Of a DNA stretch of 64,000 nucleotides, positions 1 to 9,426 are shown in pieces. The notes under the pieces are model-generated. The model did no database searches. It saw only the letters and a program-made list of their open reading frames with translations, and was not told the DNA's origin. The position numbers and the translations under genes are program-made. Each line of letters opens with the position of its first letter. Position 1 is the stretch's first letter. The stretch is taken from positions 62,001-126,000 of the forward strand of contig NZ_JACHXK010000017.1 of assembly GCF_014192105.1 (NCBI RefSeq). The letters are read 5' to 3'. The stretch comes from Paenibacillus phyllosphaerae (GTDB taxonomy: Bacteria; Bacillota; Bacilli; Paenibacillales; Paenibacillaceae).

Positions 1-89
1 AAAGCCAAAAAAGATGAAGCTGCTTGCGGGGCGAGCGCGATCAGCTCCGGTATGCGCCTCAAATTGGCGCGGTCGTAATAATGATCCAT
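1..89 (-). CDS. Carboxymuconolactone decarboxylase-family protein, N-terminal fragment (cut by window edge)
   Basis: Only the first 29 codons are visible, reading leftwards from an ATG at 87-89 and open to the window edge. A GGAGG lies six bases upstream on the minus strand (96-100). The residues begin MDHYYDRANLRRIPEL, which resembles the start of AhpD-like carboxymuconolactone decarboxylase-family proteins (peroxidase-like or lyase-like alpha-helical proteins). The diagnostic CxxC region would lie outside the window, so the family call rests on the N-terminus alone. The gene follows the Crp/Fnr regulator in the same direction, with a palindrome between them that could be the regulator's site. 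Confidence 0.55.
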   Translation of the reverse strand, partial: MDHYYDRANLRRIPELIALAPQAASSFLA

Positions 90-150
90 AGGGATCCTCC
101 TTTGCTCTGTACGTTCGACCTTATTGTACGAATAAGAGCAAAGGACTTCC

Positions 151-163
151 GTGACAAAGTCAC
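151..163. promoter_or_regulatory. GTGAC-N3-GTCAC palindrome, possible Crp/Fnr-family site
   Basis: A perfect 13-bp inverted repeat lies 62-74 bases upstream of the gene at the left edge and overlaps the last codons region of the Crp/Fnr gene's 3' flank. On the minus strand it overlaps a possible -35 (TTGTCA) followed after 17 bases by TATTCG. The half-site resembles the TGTGA/TCACA half of Crp-family operators but the spacing is shorter. Assignment to the adjacent regulator is inference. Confidence 0.35.
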
Positions 164-831
164 TGTGGCTGGCAGATCTCTTGTAAATAACCGGGGTTCA
201 CGATGGTGATCGTCCCTCTCGATAACGACAGGGCGCCTTCCCTAGCCATTTTCTTGAGCGTGCGGGACACGACCTCTCGGGCTGTCCCCAGATCGATGGC
301 GAGCTGTTCATGGGTGATTCGGATCGCATTGGAATCGCCCGAAGCGGCCGCATGAAGCAAGTAAGCGGCAATGCGGACAGGCATAGGCTGGAAGGATACG
401 CTTTCGAGCAGCTGGGTGACCTTCAGCATACGGTCGGTGAACTGCTGGTAGATGAAGCGGCGCAGGGAGACGTGCGCTGCCATCCAGTTGGTGAATACGG
501 GTACGGGCAGCAGCAGAACGTTAACCTCTTGCTCAATGGCGACGGAAGCCTCATAAGGCACGTCGCCTAGAATGCTGGCCATCATCAGGACGCAGCATTG
601 CCCTCTGCCAACCCGGTACAAGGTAATCTCCCGGCCTTCCGCCGTTGTTCGATAAATTCGGATCCGGCCCTCGACAACAAAAAGGGCATGCTGGAACCGA
701 TGGCCTTCACGAATCGGGTGGAGCGTTGAGGGGGGAAGCGAAAGCATCTCGGCCTGCGCCCAATCTTCCGGCGGAATCGCTAAGAAGCAAGGATACGCCT
801 CCAGCACGTCTTCTCTTCTACCTTTCTCCAA
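160..831 (-). CDS. Crp/Fnr family transcriptional regulator
   Basis: This 223-residue protein has the two-domain layout of the Crp/Fnr family: an N-terminal cyclic-nucleotide-binding-like beta barrel (about residues 20-130), a dimerisation helix, and a C-terminal winged helix-turn-helix (about 150-215). The recognition region contains ITHEQLAIDLGTAREVVSRT, typical of the family. There is no Fnr-type cluster of four cysteines, so an iron-sulfur oxygen sensor is unlikely. Residues expected for cAMP binding are not clearly conserved. The chosen start is TTG at 831, with AGGGGG eight bases upstream. It lies directly upstream of, and co-directional with, the partial gene at the left edge, which it may control. 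The effector is unknown. Confidence 0.9.
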   Translation of the reverse strand: MEKGRREDVLEAYPCFLAIPPEDWAQAEMLSLPPSTLHPIREGHRFQHALFVVEGRIRIYRTTAEGREITLYRVGRGQCCVLMMASILGDVPYEASVAIEQEVNVLLLPVPVFTNWMAAHVSLRRFIYQQFTDRMLKVTQLLESVSFQPMPVRIAAYLLHAAASGDSNAIRITHEQLAIDLGTAREVVSRTLKKMAREGALSLSRGTITIVNPGYLQEICQPQ

Positions 832-950
832 CTTCAGCGCCCCCTATTACGGTTATGTCGTAGAAGTTACTTCGAGATCGGGGAAGCGTCTCCCTTCTAT
901 GGGGGTCTTCTGTCTGACGCCTTTGTAGCAAGTAGACCGAAAACGAAATT

Positions 951-987
951 CGTCCCTGCCACTTCCTTGCGGGAAGCGACAGGGACG
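951..987 (-). terminator. Terminator after the xylanase gene
   Basis: The stem CGTCCCTG/CAGGGACG with an extended inner stem (CTTCC/GGAAG) lies just beyond the stop of the SLH xylanase, followed on the minus strand by a T-rich run. It separates that gene from the Crp/Fnr gene. Confidence 0.7.
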
Positions 988-1026
988 AAAAGTTAATGAC
1001 GAGATTCTCTTATAAGTAGGTCCGGC

Positions 1027-4000
1027 CTACAGCTTCCACACGCGGTACAGAATGACCGCGGCTTCCGCGCGCGTGAGCGTGTCGCTCGGCGCAAGCTTGC
1101 CGTTCTTGCCGGTGACGATGCCGGCTTGCACGAGCGCTGCGGCGCTCGCTTTGGCGTAACCGGAGACGCTCGCCGCATCGGCGAATGCGTCCAACGATCC
1201 GCCAGGTGCGACTTGCTTGCCCGCCGCGGCGAGCGCGCGGGTCGTCAGCACCATCATATCCTGGCGGGTGACGCCGCTTCCCGGCTGGAACGCGGTGTCT
1301 CCCGTGCCGGTAGCGATTCCGAGTTCTTGGGCGATGGCCAGTTCCTCGTAATAATACGCGGATTGCGGCACATCGCTGAACGTCGCCTCGCCGTTGCCTG
1401 TGCCTTTAAGCTCCAGCGCGCGGACGAGCAGCGCGATGAAGTCGGCACGCGTGATCGAAGCGTTCGGCGAGAAGCCGTCCGCCGATGTGCCTTTGATCAC
1501 GGCACGCGCGGCCATGGATTCGATCGCTTGTTGCGCCCACGGCACGGTCTGCAGATCACCGAATGCGGTTGTCGCGGAAGCGACCGCATACGTGCTGAAG
1601 TGGGTCGTCTGGAAGACGACGGTTCCGGTCGCAGCATCATAGCGCCCGTTCGGAATCGCGGTCACGGTGCCGTCGCCGGCGATGTACCAGACGACGATCG
1701 CATCCGGATTACGCAATTCCTCGGCTGTCGGCGTATACGGCACGGAGACGGTCACCGGTGCGTCCGGGTTGTTCCAGGCGAGCGCCTTATCGCCGGCCAA
1801 TAGGTGCAGTTCCAAGACAGGGCGATCGCCAATTTGCTCGCGAACGGCGGCATCCAGACCGTCGGTTGAAGCTGCGGCGATCCGGATCGACACTTGCTCA
1901 ACTTCGTCCGTCATGTTAGACAGCATATTGCTCGGAACCGCAACCGTTCCGTGTTCGGTATGGATCGTCAGCTCGTAGGTTGTTTGGCCGTTCAGGCTCG
2001 AAGCGGGCAACTGCAGCTCGTAGGCAGTGGCGTCCGCTTGCTTCGGTACGTCAATGGCAACCTGTTTCTTGCCGCCGGCAGAAGGACCTGCTTGCTCCAA
2101 CGCTTTGTTAAGCGTATCGGCAGATACGTTCCCGGTAACGCGACCCGCGTTGTCTTTCTTCACCGGAGGCTCGATGGTCACCGATCCGTTCGTCCCGGGA
2201 CTTACATTGGGTTCTTCGTTCGGATTCACGCTTGGCGTCGGATAGAGGCCGGAGCTTGGGCTGCTCGGCTTCGCGGCTGTCGTCGCATGCGCGCTTGCCG
2301 GCGCGCTGTGATTGTCCGCGGTGTCGGCAACAACCTGGTAATAGTACGTCGTGGAAGGCTGGACGGCATTGTCGACATACTGCGATGCGCTAAGCCCGGT
2401 CGCAAGTTCCGAATATTCTCCGTCTTCCGTCAGCGAACGGTACACCGCATAGGAGGCCGACGGCTGAACATCATCCCATTGCAAGTGAATGACTTTATGG
2501 TTCTGCGCGGACGCCGTCAGATTCGCGACAGGGGCCAGCAAGGTGCGCGCGGAGACGGTCGTGCTGGCCTCCGATACCAATTCACCGCTGACGGCTTTCA
2601 CCTGATAGTAGTAAGCCGTTCCCGGCTGCAGTCCCGTATCCGTCCACTCCGAAGCGTTCAGGTCGGCAACGACCTCGGTAAACGGACCTTCGGAAGCCGT
2701 GGCGCGATGGACGCTATAGGTGACCGATTCGTGCGACGAGTCGGTCCAACTCAGCCTTGCGGACGTGTCGTTGACGGTTGCTGCGGTCAAGCCTGTAGGC
2801 GCGGCAGGGGCGGATGGAGGCTCCGTCTCTTTTCCAGTCAACGTCAGTACGCCATAGACGGATGTGTCCATGTAGCCGCTGCCGGTCGTGTCGTTCCATG
2901 CGGCCACGCTTTGGCGCGCGCCGTCCTTCGCGTCATTGATCTGGACGTCGAAGCCGAGCTTCGCGTCGTTCGCCGGCGTTAAGGCGCTCAGCGGGATTGC
3001 CGCTTCGACGGTATAGTTCGTGCCGCTTACCTTCGTAGCCGAGGCGAACCCTTCCGCGATGCGGGCCGGGTTAAAGGACGTCTCGTTGTCGAAGTTGACG
3101 CGGTATTGGCCGTCGTCGTCTTGGTAGAACGACGTTTTCGCATTGTTTTGATCCACGAAAATCTCGACCGAATCCTGCTCCCACGCGTTCGCGTTGCTCT
3201 TATCTAGCTGCGCGTCGCTCACCTGGATGAGCACGTACAGGTTGTCGTTGTCCCAGAGTGTCCGGGCCGTGCCTGTCGCGCCTTGCCAAGCCAGCTGGTA
3301 CCGGTTCACCGCAATCTCCGGCGCGCTGCTCCAAGCGGCGTCAATCGTGCCGTCTACAACTGGCGTTCCGAATTTGGCGGTCGATTGGTTGGCCGTGGAC
3401 GTAGCGGGCGGGTGCTCCTCGATAAATTTGTCCGGGTCGATGACGCCATAGTAAGCTGGCTTCGCTTGCAGATCCCGGTCGAACAGCAGCGGGTTGTTCG
3501 CCGAGCGCCAGCTTGTCGCATCGTTCAGCCCCCAGAAGGTGACGCGTTCGATATGGTCCGCATGCGCTTGGTACAGCTTCATCAGCTGCGCGTACAGATA
3601 GCCTTGCGCTACGGCTTGCTTGTCGGTCAGCTCGCCGTTGCTGCCGGCTTGAATGTCCAGCTCAGTCACGCTGACTTCCACGCCCAAGTCGATGAATTTC
3701 TCCAAGGACAGCTTCACGTTGTCCGGGTTCGTGTTGACGTTGTAGTGCGCCTGCATGCCGATTCCGTCGACGAGCAGCTTGCCTGGATGCGCTTCGGCAT
3801 AGCGGTCGTTCAATTCTTCGACCATGCTGGCAATGGCTTGCGCCTTGTTCTGATTGTCTTCGTTGTAGTCGTTGTAATACAGCTTAATCTCCCAGTCCGG
3901 ATGGGCATCGAGCACTTCGCGTGCCGCAAGGAACGCTTGCTCGACATAATCCGGCCCGATCGCGTTGTACCACGCCGCTTTGCGCAGCGCGCCTTGCCAA

Positions 4001-6222
4001 TCGGTCGGGTTCGGCGGATTATCGATCATCGCTTCGTTGACGACATCCCACGAGATGACTTTGTCGCCGTAATGTTCCATGACGGTCTTGATGTGCGTTC
4101 TCAAGTTGGCGAGCGCTTCTTCGCGGCTGAGCGGCGTCGTGCCGTTCTCGCCGGTCGCCGTATTCATCCACGCCGGCGTCTGCTGATGCCACACGAGCAC
4201 GTGGCCATGGACCTGCAGGCCTTCATCGAGCGCTTTGTCGACGATCGTATCCGCCGCGGAGAAGGTGAAGTTGCCTTTCGTCGGCTGCATGCCGTCCGGC
4301 TTCATGGCGTTCTCGGCCGTGACGACGTTATGGTGCATGTTCAGCAGTTCCAGCCGCACGCCCTCGAGATCGGCCGCGGATACCGCATTGCCGATGAGGA
4401 AGTCGTCCGCGTAGGCATTCTTGATCGGCGTCAAATCCTTCTCGATCTCGACCGGACCCGCGCCCGTTCGCTCGAAGCTGACGTCGTCGATGTAGAAGGA
4501 GGCCGTGCTGTTGTTGGAGCTCTCCACATAGATGGTCAGGTACTCGTCGCCGACATTCGTATACCGGTAGGTGCCTTCATACTGGACCCAGCCGTCGTCG
4601 GTATTGATAGTCTTGGCGATCAAGTTGTTGTAGCTCGGGCTCGTGCTGCCGACTTGCGTGGACAGCTGCAGCTGCGAGCTGGCTGGGGAGATCAGCTTCA
4701 CCCAGGCCGAGATCTTGTACTCGTAGCCTTTGTCCACGTATTTCTCCACGCGCAGCGCCGGGCCGTGCCACGTATTGGTACGGTTCTCGACCTTCAGCGC
4801 ATACACGCCGCCGTCGGTATGGTTCGCCTCATTCGAGACCGTCAACGTCTCCGTGCCTGCCCGGCCCACGAATCCGCCTGTGGCCTGATCCTCGAACGTA
4901 ATGGTGTTGAAAGGCAGCGCCGGATCGCGAGGCGTTTCTTCCTCTTCGTCTCCGCCGCCGGAAGCGACTTTCTCCGTAATGCGGACATCGCCGATGTAGA
5001 ACGGGACCGCCGCGCCGTCTGCGCTCGATTGAATGCGCAGCGCCGTATCCTTGCTCGTATCGACCGTGAACTCTTTTGTCAGCGTAAAAGCCGAACCCGC
5101 CGCGAAATCCGCGCCGGCCAAGAAACTGTAGCTGTTCACCGTCTGCAGATAGGCTTGGGAACCGGCAGGCACGGACGCATCCGCGTCCACATAACCGGTA
5201 ACCGTCACCGTGTATGTAGTGCCGTTCTCAAGGCCAACGTCGGCGAACTTGAAGTCTACGGCATCCCAGTTGTTCGTCCGGTTGCTGACGTACAGCGCCG
5301 CGCCGTCGTCATTGCCGTCGAATGCTTTACCCGTTACCGGCGTCAGCGCGGCGCTGCCTGAACGGACCGCTTTGCCTTGGCCGTCCGCGAACGTCTCGTG
5401 ATATACGACCGTTGCGTCTTGCGACGGTTCCGACGGTACTGCAGGAGCGGGTCCGCCCACCATGGCCGCGAATTGGCTCAGCGTCGTGCCGCGCTGCATA
5501 TAGTGGCGTCCCATCGCATAGCTGCCCTGATTCGGATAGCCGACTTTGAAGGCATACTTGAGGCCATTCGCTGCTGCGGCCGCTTCTGCATTCGCGTTGT
5601 AAGCGCCGTAAGGGTAAGCCAGCAGGACGGGATCTTCACCCGTAATCCCCTTCAAATAATCGTTAGCAGCCGTAATCTCCGTTGTCGCTTGCTCTTCGGT
5701 AATCGCGGCAGTCCATATCTCCCCGGCCGCATTGTCATTCGCGCCGTTATGCGTCTTCGAATGGTTCTGCAAGCTGACGCTAGGCTCGGAGGCAAGGGTC
5801 TGCAATTGCGCGGTCGTCATGCTGTATCCGCCGTCGATCCAATCGCTGACGACGAACTGCACCGATTGCATGCCGTACTGCTTCAGCACCGGCAGGGCCG
5901 TCGTCACGAAATCCGGCGTCGCGTCATCGAAGGTCAGCAGAATCGGCTTATCCGGCGCCGCTTCGTCCCCCTCGAGAATATCGACGTACTGCTGCGCGGA
6001 CAATGTGTCATAACCATTGTCGCTTAAGTATTTCATCTGCTGCTTGAAATTGGCTTCGCTGGTATGCGTCCAATCATCGGTAGCATTGGCGACAACGCGG
6101 TGGTACAGCATGACCGGGATATCGGGCGCTGCGGCTGCCGCAGCCGGAGCGAGCCAGCCGGACGGAACAAGCAGCGCCGCCGTGAGCAAGCCCGCAACCG
6201 TTTTTCTAAGCGTACGACTCAT
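1027..6222 (-). CDS. Secreted multidomain CE4 deacetylase / GH10 xylanase with CBMs and SLH anchor
   Basis: This is a giant surface enzyme of about 1731 residues. In order it has a signal peptide (to the Ala-rich stretch near residue 35), a polysaccharide deacetylase (CE4/NodB) domain (about 40-260, with TFDD and NHSKTH metal motifs and AYPYG), two carbohydrate-binding modules of CBM4/9 type (about 265-425 and 440-590), a GH10 endo-xylanase (about 597-937), a CBM9-like module (about 940-1135), two fibronectin III domains (about 1140-1320), a linker plus beta-rich module common in Paenibacillus surface proteins, and three SLH repeats at the C-terminus. The GH10 acid/base glutamate is in WDVVNEAM and the nucleophile in VTELDIQ. 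The start at 6222 is preferred over the ATG at 6231, because GGAGG is only one base from the upstream ATG but ten from this one. It should deacetylate and cleave acetyl-xylan while bound to secondary cell-wall polymer. Confidence 0.95.
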   Translation of the reverse strand: MSRTLRKTVAGLLTAALLVPSGWLAPAAAAAAPDIPVMLYHRVVANATDDWTHTSEANFKQQMKYLSDNGYDTLSAQQYVDILEGDEAAPDKPILLTFDDATPDFVTTALPVLKQYGMQSVQFVVSDWIDGGYSMTTAQLQTLASEPSVSLQNHSKTHNGANDNAAGEIWTAAITEEQATTEITAANDYLKGITGEDPVLLAYPYGAYNANAEAAAAANGLKYAFKVGYPNQGSYAMGRHYMQRGTTLSQFAAMVGGPAPAVPSEPSQDATVVYHETFADGQGKAVRSGSAALTPVTGKAFDGNDDGAALYVSNRTNNWDAVDFKFADVGLENGTTYTVTVTGYVDADASVPAGSQAYLQTVNSYSFLAGADFAAGSAFTLTKEFTVDTSKDTALRIQSSADGAAVPFYIGDVRITEKVASGGGDEEEETPRDPALPFNTITFEDQATGGFVGRAGTETLTVSNEANHTDGGVYALKVENRTNTWHGPALRVEKYVDKGYEYKISAWVKLISPASSQLQLSTQVGSTSPSYNNLIAKTINTDDGWVQYEGTYRYTNVGDEYLTIYVESSNNSTASFYIDDVSFERTGAGPVEIEKDLTPIKNAYADDFLIGNAVSAADLEGVRLELLNMHHNVVTAENAMKPDGMQPTKGNFTFSAADTIVDKALDEGLQVHGHVLVWHQQTPAWMNTATGENGTTPLSREEALANLRTHIKTVMEHYGDKVISWDVVNEAMIDNPPNPTDWQGALRKAAWYNAIGPDYVEQAFLAAREVLDAHPDWEIKLYYNDYNEDNQNKAQAIASMVEELNDRYAEAHPGKLLVDGIGMQAHYNVNTNPDNVKLSLEKFIDLGVEVSVTELDIQAGSNGELTDKQAVAQGYLYAQLMKLYQAHADHIERVTFWGLNDATSWRSANNPLLFDRDLQAKPAYYGVIDPDKFIEEHPPATSTANQSTAKFGTPVVDGTIDAAWSSAPEIAVNRYQLAWQGATGTARTLWDNDNLYVLIQVSDAQLDKSNANAWEQDSVEIFVDQNNAKTSFYQDDDGQYRVNFDNETSFNPARIAEGFASATKVSGTNYTVEAAIPLSALTPANDAKLGFDVQINDAKDGARQSVAAWNDTTGSGYMDTSVYGVLTLTGKETEPPSAPAAPTGLTAATVNDTSARLSWTDSSHESVTYSVHRATASEGPFTEVVADLNASEWTDTGLQPGTAYYYQVKAVSGELVSEASTTVSARTLLAPVANLTASAQNHKVIHLQWDDVQPSASYAVYRSLTEDGEYSELATGLSASQYVDNAVQPSTTYYYQVVADTADNHSAPASAHATTAAKPSSPSSGLYPTPSVNPNEEPNVSPGTNGSVTIEPPVKKDNAGRVTGNVSADTLNKALEQAGPSAGGKKQVAIDVPKQADATAYELQLPASSLNGQTTYELTIHTEHGTVAVPSNMLSNMTDEVEQVSIRIAAASTDGLDAAVREQIGDRPVLELHLLAGDKALAWNNPDAPVTVSVPYTPTAEELRNPDAIVVWYIAGDGTVTAIPNGRYDAATGTVVFQTTHFSTYAVASATTAFGDLQTVPWAQQAIESMAARAVIKGTSADGFSPNASITRADFIALLVRALELKGTGNGEATFSDVPQSAYYYEELAIAQELGIATGTGDTAFQPGSGVTRQDMMVLTTRALAAAGKQVAPGGSLDAFADAASVSGYAKASAAALVQAGIVTGKNGKLAPSDTLTRAEAAVILYRVWKL

Positions 6223-6267
6223 GTATAGCATTCCTCCCCTTGGATAAATAATGAAAAAGTCCCTATA

Positions 6268-6283
6268 GTTAAGCGCTTACAAC
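6268..6283. promoter_or_regulatory. Possible catabolite response element (cre) upstream of the xylanase
   Basis: GTTAAGCGCTTACAAC, 46 bases upstream of the xylanase start, is a near palindrome centred on AAGCGCTT and is close to the CcpA cre consensus, with one or two mismatches. Carbon catabolite repression of xylanases by CcpA is established in Bacillota. Its role here is inference. Confidence 0.45.
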
Positions 6284-6299
6284 TCAATTGCGGAACAAT

Positions 6300-6615
6300 C
6301 CTCCTTTCACGAGCATGATTATAACGTGAAATGACGGCGCGGTTTACCGGGCGAAGTATAGAATGTACTTTGCTTTTTAAACATTGCGTATAACCAGCCT
6401 CCAGCGAGGCCCTATACTTGATTGAATCACCAGGCGATTCGAGCATGCTGAGGTCATGCCGGGCGCCATTCGGCGGTTGCTGTTGCCTTACCGGAGATGG
6501 CATACAAGCGCGGAAGTATGTTGAAATCTGTAGTCTGGAGGCGGATTTTGCAGACCGGATGGGCAGCTGCTTTTCTTTTGTAGGCATCCGACAGGATTCG
6601 GTATTTTCCTCCAGC
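6300..6615. other. Intergenic region between divergent xylanase and DinB genes
   Basis: I see no convincing gene on either strand. Short open frames here lack ribosome sites. The outer ends hold the xylanase leader on one side and the DinB promoter on the other. Confidence 0.5.
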
Positions 6616-6621
6616 CGCAAG

Positions 6622-6630
6622 TGCTATAAT
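6622..6630 (+). promoter_or_regulatory. Extended -10 promoter for the DinB-fold gene
   Basis: TGCTATAAT is a perfect extended -10 (TGn-TATAAT) about 47 bases upstream of the DinB start. The -35 is weak (TATTTT region), which is usual for extended -10 promoters. Confidence 0.55.
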
Positions 6631-6676
6631 CGGGTCAACTTCAATCTGCATGGATCTGATGGGAGGCGCCATAGGT

Positions 6677-7147
6677 ATGGGGGAAAGTAAGTTTTTCACA
6701 CAGTTTCGCGAATTGCGTAACCAGACGATTGCTTGGGCAGACACCACACCTCGGGATATCATCGACATCGTGCCAGAGGGCATGAACAACAGCATCAGAT
6801 GGAATTTGGGCCATATCCTCGTGGCTTGGGACAACGGCATTTTCCCGAAGATCAGCGAGCACAGACGGGTACCGCAATCCTACTACGACCTGTTCCGCAA
6901 AGGGACAAGCCCGTATACCTGGACCGAGGAGCCGCCTTCCTACATCGAGATAGTGAGCAGATTGCAAGCGCAAACGGAAGAGATCATCCTCGCCTCCGAC
7001 GGCAAGCTGAACGACCCGATCGCCGAATCGTTCCTGCGGGTCAAATTTGTACGGGGCATGTTCTTGTTCCACCTGCGGGAGGAGCAGCATCACCTCGACT
7101 GCATGAAGCGGATCCGCAAGGCTGCGCTGAAGGCGACGTCGGCTTGA
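6677..7147 (+). CDS. DinB superfamily protein (putative metal-dependent thiol S-transferase fold)
   Basis: This protein of about 156 residues has the four-helix DinB/YfiT signature: a histidine in RWNLGHILVAWD and a C-terminal HLREEQHHLDCM, which together would form the three-His metal site. The length is normal for the family. The start at 6677 is set by GGGAGG at 6661-6666; upstream in-frame ATGs overlap or precede that site. DinB proteins include bacillithiol and mycothiol S-transferases, so a role in thiol-linked detoxification is possible, but the substrate cannot be read from the sequence. It is monocistronic and is followed by a strong bidirectional terminator. Confidence 0.85.
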   Translation: MGESKFFTQFRELRNQTIAWADTTPRDIIDIVPEGMNNSIRWNLGHILVAWDNGIFPKISEHRRVPQSYYDLFRKGTSPYTWTEEPPSYIEIVSRLQAQTEEIILASDGKLNDPIAESFLRVKFVRGMFLFHLREEQHHLDCMKRIRKAALKATSA

Positions 7148-7202
7148 CGAACATCCCTGACGTGGAGACGATCGACGACATACGGTATGCCAATGACAAA
7201 AA

Positions 7203-7245
7203 CCTCAATGCTTCTCCCCTCGGGAGATGAAGCATTGAGGTTTTT
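7203..7245. terminator. Bidirectional terminator between DinB and propeller lipoprotein genes
   Basis: The long stem CCTCAATGCTT/AAGCATTGAGG has an inner CCC/GGG stem and is followed by TTTTT on the plus strand and A/T-rich sequence on the other. It sits between the two convergent genes. Confidence 0.9.
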
Positions 7246-7265
7246 AGTTCACGCTTGTTCGGTTC

Positions 7266-8603
7266 TCAATCCGCCTTCGGCTTGTCGAACGTGAACGCCT
7301 TGCTCCACGTCTTGCCGCCATCGGCTGAGGTGTACATGACCGACGGTGCTTCGGCGTCCGTGGTCACCAACCAAACATGTTTCGCGTCGGCGGCAGCGAT
7401 GTATTGCGTGCCGAAACCGGCGAATTCTTCTTTGCTCGCGGTCCACGTCTTGCCGCCGTCCGTCGTGACCGAGATCGAATTCGGTTTGTCGCACGCCGAG
7501 CAGCGGCCGCCCGCGAATGCCGTCTTCGGATCAACAACGTACAAGGCACCTGGGCCGTTGCCGGTGCCGCTCGGATACTTGTCGTCTTCCATCGTGAAGC
7601 CGGGAGCGGGGCCGGAGCCTGCGCCATGCTTGACGATGGCGGGCAGCCAGTTCTTGCCGCCATCGGACGTATGGAACAGCGCGTAGGAGGTCTGCGACAT
7701 GCCGGATCCGCCGATAATCTCGATCCAGGCATCGTCCTTGCCCGTGGAACGAATGACCGTGCCGAGCGTCTCCGCCTCCACGCCGGTCTTGGTCAGCTGA
7801 GCCTTCCACGTCTTGCCGCCGTCCGCGCTATGCATGAGCGAATATTTGCCCTTCCCGGACTGCACGGCCCAGCCGTTGTTCAGATCATGGAAATAGACGT
7901 CGCCTGCGACTTGATCCGGAACGTTCAAGGCTTGCCAATTGGCGCCTCCGTCCGTTGTCATATAGTTGCCGCTGAAAGCCGTCCGATCGTCGGTGAAATG
8001 CAAGTAAGCCTGGTTCGGCACGGTGCCGGCTTCCGTCCACGTCTTGCCGCCATCGGTGGACTGGATCAGCTTCGCGCTCTTGCCGTCCGCGCTTCCGAGC
8101 GTTGCCCATACCTTCGAGCTGCTGAGCGCGAACAGCTGAACGACCGGCCCGTCGCCCATCCGCTGCACTTCCCAGTGCGCGCCGCCATCATCGGTTCTGG
8201 CGATCTGGCCGTCGCCGGTCGCCCAGCCGGTCTTGGCATCGGCAAGGCGCAGCGCGGTTACCGTACTGATCGCAAGCGCGCGTTGCGCGGGATTCTCCGC
8301 CGCCGAACCGCTTTGTTCGGCAGGCTCATTCGTGGCGGGAGACGTATTACCGGATGACGACGAATTGTTCGGCGTCGTTGCGTCGTTGTCCTCAGGGGCA
8401 ACATTCGTGTTCCCGTTCGAGGTGCCTCCCTCCGCGGCCGGCGTAGGAAGCTGCGCGGAGGAGTTGTTCTCCTTGCCGCAGCCTGACAAGATCAGGGATA
8501 GGGCGAGCGTTAGCGCCGCCGCCCCCTTGCAGATTGTTCGTGTCGTAAACAGGACGAACACCACCTTTGCTTGAGATAGAAGGGAAGCATCGTTCGTACT
8601 CAT
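7266..8603 (-). CDS. YCF48/BNR-repeat beta-propeller lipoprotein
   Basis: This 445-residue protein has an N-terminal hydrophobic segment ending in a lipobox (LILSGCGK), then a long Ser/Thr/Asn/Gly-rich linker (about 50-115). The globular part carries at least six Asp-box-like repeats of the form TxDGGKTW (for example TDDGGAHW, STDGGKTW, TSADGGKTW) spaced through residues 120-440. This is the pattern of sialidase-like/YCF48 beta propellers. Sialidase catalytic residues are not evident, so it is best seen as a surface-anchored binding or assembly protein. The ATG at 8603 has AAGGAAG upstream at acceptable spacing. However, the signal peptide could also start at an internal GTG, because the first 15 residues are not signal-like. 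Function is unknown. Confidence 0.8.
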   Translation of the reverse strand: MSTNDASLLSQAKVVFVLFTTRTICKGAAALTLALSLILSGCGKENNSSAQLPTPAAEGGTSNGNTNVAPEDNDATTPNNSSSSGNTSPATNEPAEQSGSAAENPAQRALAISTVTALRLADAKTGWATGDGQIARTDDGGAHWEVQRMGDGPVVQLFALSSSKVWATLGSADGKSAKLIQSTDGGKTWTEAGTVPNQAYLHFTDDRTAFSGNYMTTDGGANWQALNVPDQVAGDVYFHDLNNGWAVQSGKGKYSLMHSADGGKTWKAQLTKTGVEAETLGTVIRSTGKDDAWIEIIGGSGMSQTSYALFHTSDGGKNWLPAIVKHGAGSGPAPGFTMEDDKYPSGTGNGPGALYVVDPKTAFAGGRCSACDKPNSISVTTDGGKTWTASKEEFAGFGTQYIAAADAKHVWLVTTDAEAPSVMYTSADGGKTWSKAFTFDKPKAD

Positions 8604-8798
8604 TCGTGAGTGGTACTTCCTTTTTGACGAGCTGACGATAAACTAGGTTGCATGGAGCAAGCAACAACGGGCTTGTACCTCTGTGTACCGGGGCAGGCCG
8701 CGTATTGGCTTGCCCTTGGCGTATACTTACTATTACCCAATTGAGCTGACATATTTGTGTAGGGGGCGGATTTCCGATATCGCCCAATTAATTACCAA

Positions 8799-8827
8799 TT
8801 GTTTGCTAAGTGGCAGACGGCTATGTT
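8799..8827 (+). promoter_or_regulatory. Promoter of the hflX leader transcript
   Basis: TTGTTT at 8799-8804 and TATGTT at 8822-8827 are separated by 17 bases, giving a predicted start near 8834. It lies about 660 bases upstream of hflX and 39 bases upstream of a 12-codon reading frame with its own ribosome site. Confidence 0.55.
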
Positions 8828-8865
8828 AGAATGAACGTACTTTATTGTAGAACGGAGGGTTACGT

Positions 8866-8904
8866 GTGATAGACTTTATCCGAGTTCGCTCTTTGCGCGC
8901 CTAA
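8866..8904 (+). CDS. 12-residue leader peptide with Arg-Val-Arg motif
   Basis: A GTG start at 8866 is preceded by GGAGGG at 8854-8859 with a six-base spacer, the strongest ribosome site in this stretch. The peptide reads MIDFIRVRSLRA and then stops at TAA. The RVR tripeptide fits the Arg/Lys-x-Arg/Lys (+X+) pattern at which macrolide-bound ribosomes stall in leader peptides such as that of ermD (established). It is followed 16 bases later by a hairpin and, much further on, by a terminator before hflX. Whether it senses antibiotics is inference. Confidence 0.55.
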   Translation: MIDFIRVRSLRA

Positions 8905-8920
8905 TTGAATAGCGCCAAGA

Positions 8921-8938
8921 CTCTGCCTGTGTGCAGAG
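8921..8938 (+). promoter_or_regulatory. Leader hairpin just after the leader peptide
   Basis: CTCTGC and GCAGAG form a perfect 6-bp stem with a 6-base loop starting 16 bases after the leader-peptide stop. It is well placed to respond to a ribosome paused on the peptide. Confidence 0.5.
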
Positions 8939-8972
8939 GACTCAGGATAGGTCTGCCCATTAAAGGTAACCC

Positions 8973-9071
8973 AAGGTGAAACGGACTTTGCCAGGCATCT
9001 GGCAACGGTAAGTTTCATTCCGGAGAAATCCAAGCCCCCCGCAAGCGTTGAAGCTGCGCGACTTGAATTTC
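8973..9071 (+). repeat. Tandem 99-bp structured repeat, copy 1
   Basis: Copy 1 starts AAGGTGAAACGGACTTTGCC and ends CTTGAATTTC, immediately joined to copy 2. It can form GTGAAAC/GTTTCAT around TTGCCAG/CTGGCAA, then GAAATCCAAG/CTTGAATTTC enclosing CGC-A-AGC/GCT-GCG. The minus strand happens to read open with a repeated RNETYRCQ-type peptide, which I regard as an artefact of the repeat. Confidence 0.85.
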
Positions 9072-9170
9072 AAGGTGAAACGGACTTTGCCAGGCAACTG
9101 ACAACGGTAAGTTTCATTCCGAAGAAGTTCAAGAACCCGTAAGCTTCGGAGCTCTACGTGCTTGAATTTC
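9072..9170 (+). repeat. Tandem 99-bp structured repeat, copy 2
   Basis: Copy 2 has the same start and end as copy 1. It differs at scattered positions, several of which keep base pairing: CGC/GCG in copy 1 is CGTA/TACG here, and GAAGTTCAAG/CTTGAATTTC pairs fully. The first 60 bases are nearly identical between copies, while the second hairpin diverges in sequence but not in shape. Confidence 0.85.
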
Positions 9171-9426
9171 AAAGGCATAGACGCCGACTGTCGCGGAATT
9201 GGCAGTAACGGCTGTTCATGCCAATACCCCTCACGAGATGATCGGATATAGATCTCGTGTACCTTTAATACACCTTTCGGATGCGCGGGAAGGACTGTTT
9301 GCCTCTTATTGGAGCAGGCGTCTTTCATCGGCACTCATCCGAGAATGACCTCTTGTCCGTGAAGCAAGCGAGCGTGCATGCAGCTCCACAAGCTTTGCGG
9401 AGAGATAACTGAGTTCCTCTCATCGA

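Noticed and set aside
3283-5361. Long open frame (692 codons) opposite the xylanase gene
   Set aside because: Antisense shadow of a GC-rich coding gene; low-complexity Arg-rich translation, no ribosome site, no motif.
8973-9170. CRISPR array
   Set aside because: Only two direct units without spacer structure; the units themselves are 99 bp, abut each other and fold as hairpins.
8960-9334. Open frame on the minus strand with a repeated RNETYRCQ-type peptide
   Set aside because: The repeat in the peptide follows the 99-bp RNA repeat, there is no ribosome site, and the structured plus-strand RNA explains the conservation better.
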